This document shows positions 15,895 through 19,132 of a DNA stretch of 19,132 nt, piece after piece. Position numbers and translations under genes: made by a program. The stretch covers positions 259-19,390 of the forward strand of contig DFPL01000234.1 of the NCBI GenBank assembly GCA_002377245.1. Reading direction: 5' to 3'. This DNA is from Enterobacteriaceae bacterium UBA3516. Its GTDB lineage: Bacteria > Pseudomonadota > Gammaproteobacteria > Enterobacterales > Enterobacteriaceae. Within the stretch, counting starts at the first letter, position 1. Every line of letters starts with the position of its first letter. A model generated the notes under the pieces. That model worked only from the letters and a program-made list of their open reading frames with translations, made no database searches and had not been told where the DNA came from.

Positions 15895-18599
15895 GACAGG
15901 TTCTCTTGTTTCATTTGGCCGATAATCTGGCCAAGTTGCCGGTTATGTTCGATGGAGATATCGCGGGTGGCACTATGTCCCGCATTGTCCAGAATGAGGG
16001 TCATCAGCGCGGACAACCAGTCACCCATGTAGGCGACGCCGGGCTGCGGCGCGAGAGAAGGCAGTTGTGGAAGCTCATCCTGCCCAAGCGTTGCCTGCCG
16101 GGAAAAGACTTTCTTTTTCTCACCCACATAGCTATTGGGGACCTGATCCTCAGGCAAGGAAAGGTAACCAAACCAGGCGATAAAATCGCGGATGGTTAGC
16201 TGCGCACGTAACACCTGGCGAGCCATCAACTGGCTGCGAAGCGTGCCTGCCTGCTCCTGTCCTGCGAGGGCGTGTTTCAGCTTACCCTCCAGTTCCAGGC
16301 GGGTGCTCGCGGTGATGAGCTCTTCACAAAGCAGCGTGATCATTTCGCTGTTCATGCCCAACTGCTGCCAGCTCGCGGTTTGCTGCGGTAAATCGCGTAA
16401 ATGCGCTACCCAGGCTTTGAATGCCTCATGGGCAAAGGCGTCATCGCGGCCCACGCGTTCCGCCACCGGCGCGGCAGGCTCATCCATAGCACTTTTGTCA
16501 TCAGCAGGCGCAGTGGCGAAAGGATTATCGGCAAAAGGATTGCTGGCAAACGGGTTACCGCCAAACGGATTAGCGGCAAAGGAGACCGCTGCCCGAGGCT
16601 CACCGGCCGCCTGAGATTCATTGTCCTGGTCGCGAATACTGAGATAAATGTTACGCAGTTCATGCGGCGGCAGATCCAGACGATTTATCATTTCGCCTAT
16701 GCTCGGTGCGCAGGCCGATAAACCTTGCCAGAGATCTTTAGCAATGGCTTGCTTCTGCTCAATCTTGCCCTCGCCATCTTTCTCAAACCACCGTCCCAGT
16801 TGTTTATCGCCCGTATTCTCACGGCACTCTCGCAACTGCGTTTGCAGACGTTTTAATTTGAACTCCAGATTGGCGACACCACGAAGTGCTTCGGTCAGGC
16901 GATGCATGCCTCCATCATTCAAGGAGAGCATGGCTTCCCACGCCGCGCTGGGGTCGGCTACGTGGCGTTTAATTTTTTCACCACTGGCAAAGACGGCGCC
17001 CATCGTATCGAGTACGCCGCGATAGCGATCGGCGAGAGCCACTTCTTTAAGGCTCTCCTGGCCGGGGATGTTTTCCAGCGTCAGGAAGGGGTTATCCATG
17101 CCGGGTTTACGTACAAGGAAGCAGTTATTAAAAGGCTGGCCAGGCGACCACTCTTTTAGCCATTCATACTGAGCAAAACGTTCCAGTAGCGTGATATGCA
17201 GCATGCCGTCGCAGGCTTCTTTCAACTGACTTTCCGTCTTTTTCAGACTGTCAGTGATGCGCATATCACACATGGTAATGGCCCAGAATAGCCCCGGTTT
17301 CGTGCCCCCGCGCTCGTCTGCATTTTTGCCCTGGGTTTTGTCCACCCAACGCGTTAACACCGGGCCAACATCGGCAACGTCACTTTGCTTAAACGAGCTG
17401 GCGCAAACGACCAGGGCATTCATTTCCTGGTTATCGGTATAGCGCTCAAAGAGGTAGGCAACCTTGCCGCGAAGCAGGAGCTGTGAGACAGGGTTATCAG
17501 GGTCAGCATCTTTCAGGGCGGTGAGCTTCAGGCGTCCACGGTAGCCTGGGAAGTCAAGTAAATCGACCTGCCTGGTCACGCTCTGGTCGGTCACTTCTGC
17601 CAGCGGGAAAATGAGTTCAGAGGTCAGTGCCGCCAGTTCAGCTTGTGACAAGCTGGCGCTACCCGTCTGCTGGTTTTCTTTCCAGAATCGAATTTCGACA
17701 GAGTGACTCTGATTTGAGCCGAGCTTGTTAAGGCTATCGACATTCATGATGCTGCCACGACTATGATCGATCAGGGTCTCCAGCGGAGCAAACACCATTT
17801 CGGCGTGGTTAAGTTTTGCCAGCACATTGGCGAGCGAACGATAGGTTTCGGTCAGCTCAGGTAACTCACCCCAGAGCAATGAGAAGAGTTCTGCTCGCTC
17901 ATTGGGGCTGAGCGTCGGGGCGACTTTAAGCACCTGCGGCCAGTAAGCATGCTCCAGTTTCTCGACTGATTTCCTGAATGACGCGTTAAGGTAATCCCAT
18001 AACGCCACAACGTCCTCACTGCTGACGCCGCTGTGTCCGTTTGCCTGGCCTGAACGTTGCAGGTACGGACGCAAGCGTTCTTCGATTCGGCTTTCATCCA
18101 ACTGGTAAGAGAGTTGTTCGTGGTTAAAGTCATTAAACCAGGTGTTAGCCAGAATTTTTGCCAGGTCAATCTCACTGAACAGGCGCAACGGAACCGGATA
18201 ACCTGCTGGCGCATCAGGGACCTGCCGGGTAAAACGGGTGACCAGCCCTGTCGCTTCTTTGCCCCCGCCGACCGGGTTCACCTCTTTAATGAAGTCTACT
18301 TTACGATCGCCGTAAAGCGCTTCCAGCTCACCATTGCTACCCGCGGCTAATGCCGAAATAAGATAGGACTTACCGGCTTGTGAGATGCCGAAGAATCCCA
18401 CCGTCATGGGGGTGGTGGAGACCCGGCCTAAACTGTTGGCAAGATTTTTAGTGCGTAATAAACCTAAGTTGAGCTTATCCGCTTCGTTATCCAGGCGGCG
18501 GGAACGGGGGCGTACTGTCTCTACCCAGCCCAGTGCATCCTGGCAGCCTTTGGCGATAGCTGCCCAACCTTGTTGAAGGGAAATTTGTTCGTTGTTCAT
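15888..18599 (-). CDS. srfC: SrfC-like large dynamin-type GTPase (putative virulence factor family)
   Basis: A 903-residue cytosolic protein with a P-loop GTPase domain at its N-terminus. G1 is GISQAGKS (71-78), a G2-type Thr is likely in GKEATG (113-118), G3 is DFPG (349-352), and a G4-like TMCD is at 442-445. The large insertion between G1 and G3 and the long helical C-terminal part resemble dynamin-like proteins. Residues 677-694 contain four NPF motifs at 5-residue spacing. Salmonella srfC is the third gene of srfABC, known as SsrB-regulated and linked in the literature to virulence and motility; the molecular function is unsettled. The name rests on the N-terminal GTPase pattern and on the position after a SrfB-like gene. 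The start ATG shares a base with the upstream stop (TAATG), and the stop overlaps the next gene by 7 bases. Confidence 0.82.
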   Translation of the reverse strand: MNNEQISLQQGWAAIAKGCQDALGWVETVRPRSRRLDNEADKLNLGLLRTKNLANSLGRVSTTPMTVGFFGISQAGKSYLISALAAGSNGELEALYGDRKVDFIKEVNPVGGGKEATGLVTRFTRQVPDAPAGYPVPLRLFSEIDLAKILANTWFNDFNHEQLSYQLDESRIEERLRPYLQRSGQANGHSGVSSEDVVALWDYLNASFRKSVEKLEHAYWPQVLKVAPTLSPNERAELFSLLWGELPELTETYRSLANVLAKLNHAEMVFAPLETLIDHSRGSIMNVDSLNKLGSNQSHSVEIRFWKENQQTGSASLSQAELAALTSELIFPLAEVTDQSVTRQVDLLDFPGYRGRLKLTALKDADPDNPVSQLLLRGKVAYLFERYTDNQEMNALVVCASSFKQSDVADVGPVLTRWVDKTQGKNADERGGTKPGLFWAITMCDMRITDSLKKTESQLKEACDGMLHITLLERFAQYEWLKEWSPGQPFNNCFLVRKPGMDNPFLTLENIPGQESLKEVALADRYRGVLDTMGAVFASGEKIKRHVADPSAAWEAMLSLNDGGMHRLTEALRGVANLEFKLKRLQTQLRECRENTGDKQLGRWFEKDGEGKIEQKQAIAKDLWQGLSACAPSIGEMINRLDLPPHELRNIYLSIRDQDNESQAAGEPRAAVSFAANPFGGNPFASNPFADNPFATAPADDKSAMDEPAAPVAERVGRDDAFAHEAFKAWVAHLRDLPQQTASWQQLGMNSEMITLLCEELITASTRLELEGKLKHALAGQEQAGTLRSQLMARQVLRAQLTIRDFIAWFGYLSLPEDQVPNSYVGEKKKVFSRQATLGQDELPQLPSLAPQPGVAYMGDWLSALMTLILDNAGHSATRDISIEHNRQLGQIIGQMKQENLSC
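16515..16583 (-). repeat. 15-bp tandem repeat encoding NPF motifs in SrfC
   Basis: Four full 15-base units (starting 16515, 16530, 16545 and 16560; plus-strand consensus GGCAAA[A/C]GGATTAnC) and a partial fifth at 16575 encode Asn-Pro-Phe plus two small residues (GG, AS, AD, AT). The units differ at several synonymous positions while N, P and F stay fixed, which suggests selection on the motif and not a fresh expansion. Confidence 0.85.
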
Positions 18600-19132
18600 T
18601 ATTTTTTAACGCTCCCGCTATCGAGCCAGTGGCGGCTGTCAATGAGCCCGGTATCCGGCATGGTATTGAGCTCCAGCTCTATATCTTTTTTGCTGAACGA
18701 TTTATCGGTGTTGCTGCTGACGTCGGCAACGATCAGACGATCGCTGATGAGTCCTAATCGGCGGGCATCTTTTCCTTTATCAATCATCAGCCTGACTTTG
18801 AGGTACGGCGAGCCGTTGTCCGTTGAGGTCGCCGCCGAGAATTTTCTGCGACCTTCTTCGCTAAACCGTAGGGTGTAGAGTGGGGATGCTGACCAGCGCT
18901 CAGCATCCAGCTGACGATACCCCAGGCGCAGGTCACCGCGCATGACGATGCTTTGCGTCGTGGCTTCACCTTCAGGGCTGGTAATCACAGGCAACTTAAT
19001 CTGACCATTTTCAGATTCGATATGGCGATAGACCACATCAGCATCGTGAATCAGGTTATCCATATCAATGATGCCGATATGGCGAATCGTTGAATAAGGT
19101 TTCAGCGCCGAAGTGCGGAAATGGAAGTTCGG
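18599..19132 (-). CDS. srfB: SrfB-like protein, C-terminal part
   Basis: The reading frame is open to the right edge, giving 177 C-terminal residues. An internal ATG at 19063 is not the start: the frame continues upstream through PNFHFRTSALKPYS...GIID. No standard motif is recognisable in this tail. The assignment to SrfB, a large (about 1000 aa) protein encoded before srfC in Salmonella-type srfABC loci, rests mainly on position, the TAATG coupling to srfC, and overall character. The promoter and any srfA homologue would lie beyond the window. Confidence 0.72.
   Translation of the reverse strand, partial: PNFHFRTSALKPYSTIRHIGIIDMDNLIHDADVVYRHIESENGQIKLPVITSPEGEATTQSIVMRGDLRLGYRQLDAERWSASPLYTLRFSEEGRRKFSAATSTDNGSPYLKVRLMIDKGKDARRLGLISDRLIVADVSSNTDKSFSKKDIELELNTMPDTGLIDSRHWLDSGSVKK

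Overview
The window looks like chromosomal DNA of an Enterobacteriaceae species, of the Enterobacter/Klebsiella/Citrobacter kind. The reasons are its moderately high GC, dense overlapping operons, enteric-style Shine-Dalgarno sites, and a SrfB/SrfC-type locus known from Salmonella and relatives. I cannot name the genus. No rRNA, tRNA, insertion sequence, integrase or CRISPR array was seen. Coding density is high; the only stretch over 300 bases without a gene is about 7110-7571.

Region A (1-7109, minus strand) reads as one operon transcribed leftward. It encodes a periplasmic peptide/nickel-family binding protein, two DppB/DppC-type permeases, two DppF/DppD-type ATPases, an amidase-signature hydrolase, and an M20-family amidohydrolase cut by the left edge. 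Gaps are 1-16 bases or small overlaps. A sequence matching a sigma-54 promoter (GG-N10-GC) lies about 35-50 bases upstream of the first start codon. The simplest reading is a nitrogen-scavenging unit that imports an amide- or carbamoyl-containing compound and hydrolyses it in the cytoplasm. The substrate is unknown.

Region B (7572-9214, plus strand) is a two-gene unit whose genes overlap by 4 bases. It encodes a lipoprotein of the DUF1264/OBAP (oil-body-associated protein) family and a metallo-beta-lactamase-fold hydrolase with an HxDxDH metal motif. It converges on region C across a perfect 11-bp hairpin at 9224-9255.

Region C (9340-19132, minus strand, entering from the right edge) is a tightly coupled operon. 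In transcription order it contains: the end of a probable srfB; srfC, a large dynamin-like GTPase; a bitopic inner-membrane protein with a Pro/Ala-rich linker; a secreted von Willebrand factor A (vWA) protein; a LolD/MacB-type ATPase; an FtsX/LolE-type permease; and a secreted formylglycine-generating-enzyme (SUMF1) homologue that lacks the catalytic cysteines and ends in a coiled coil. Every junction from srfB to the permease is a stop/start overlap, including a TTG start for the permease. The predicted locations (cytosol, inner membrane, periplasm) suggest an envelope-spanning, NTP-driven machine of unknown function. This is the best candidate in the window for a poorly described system. SrfC also carries four NPF motifs in a 5-residue repeat.
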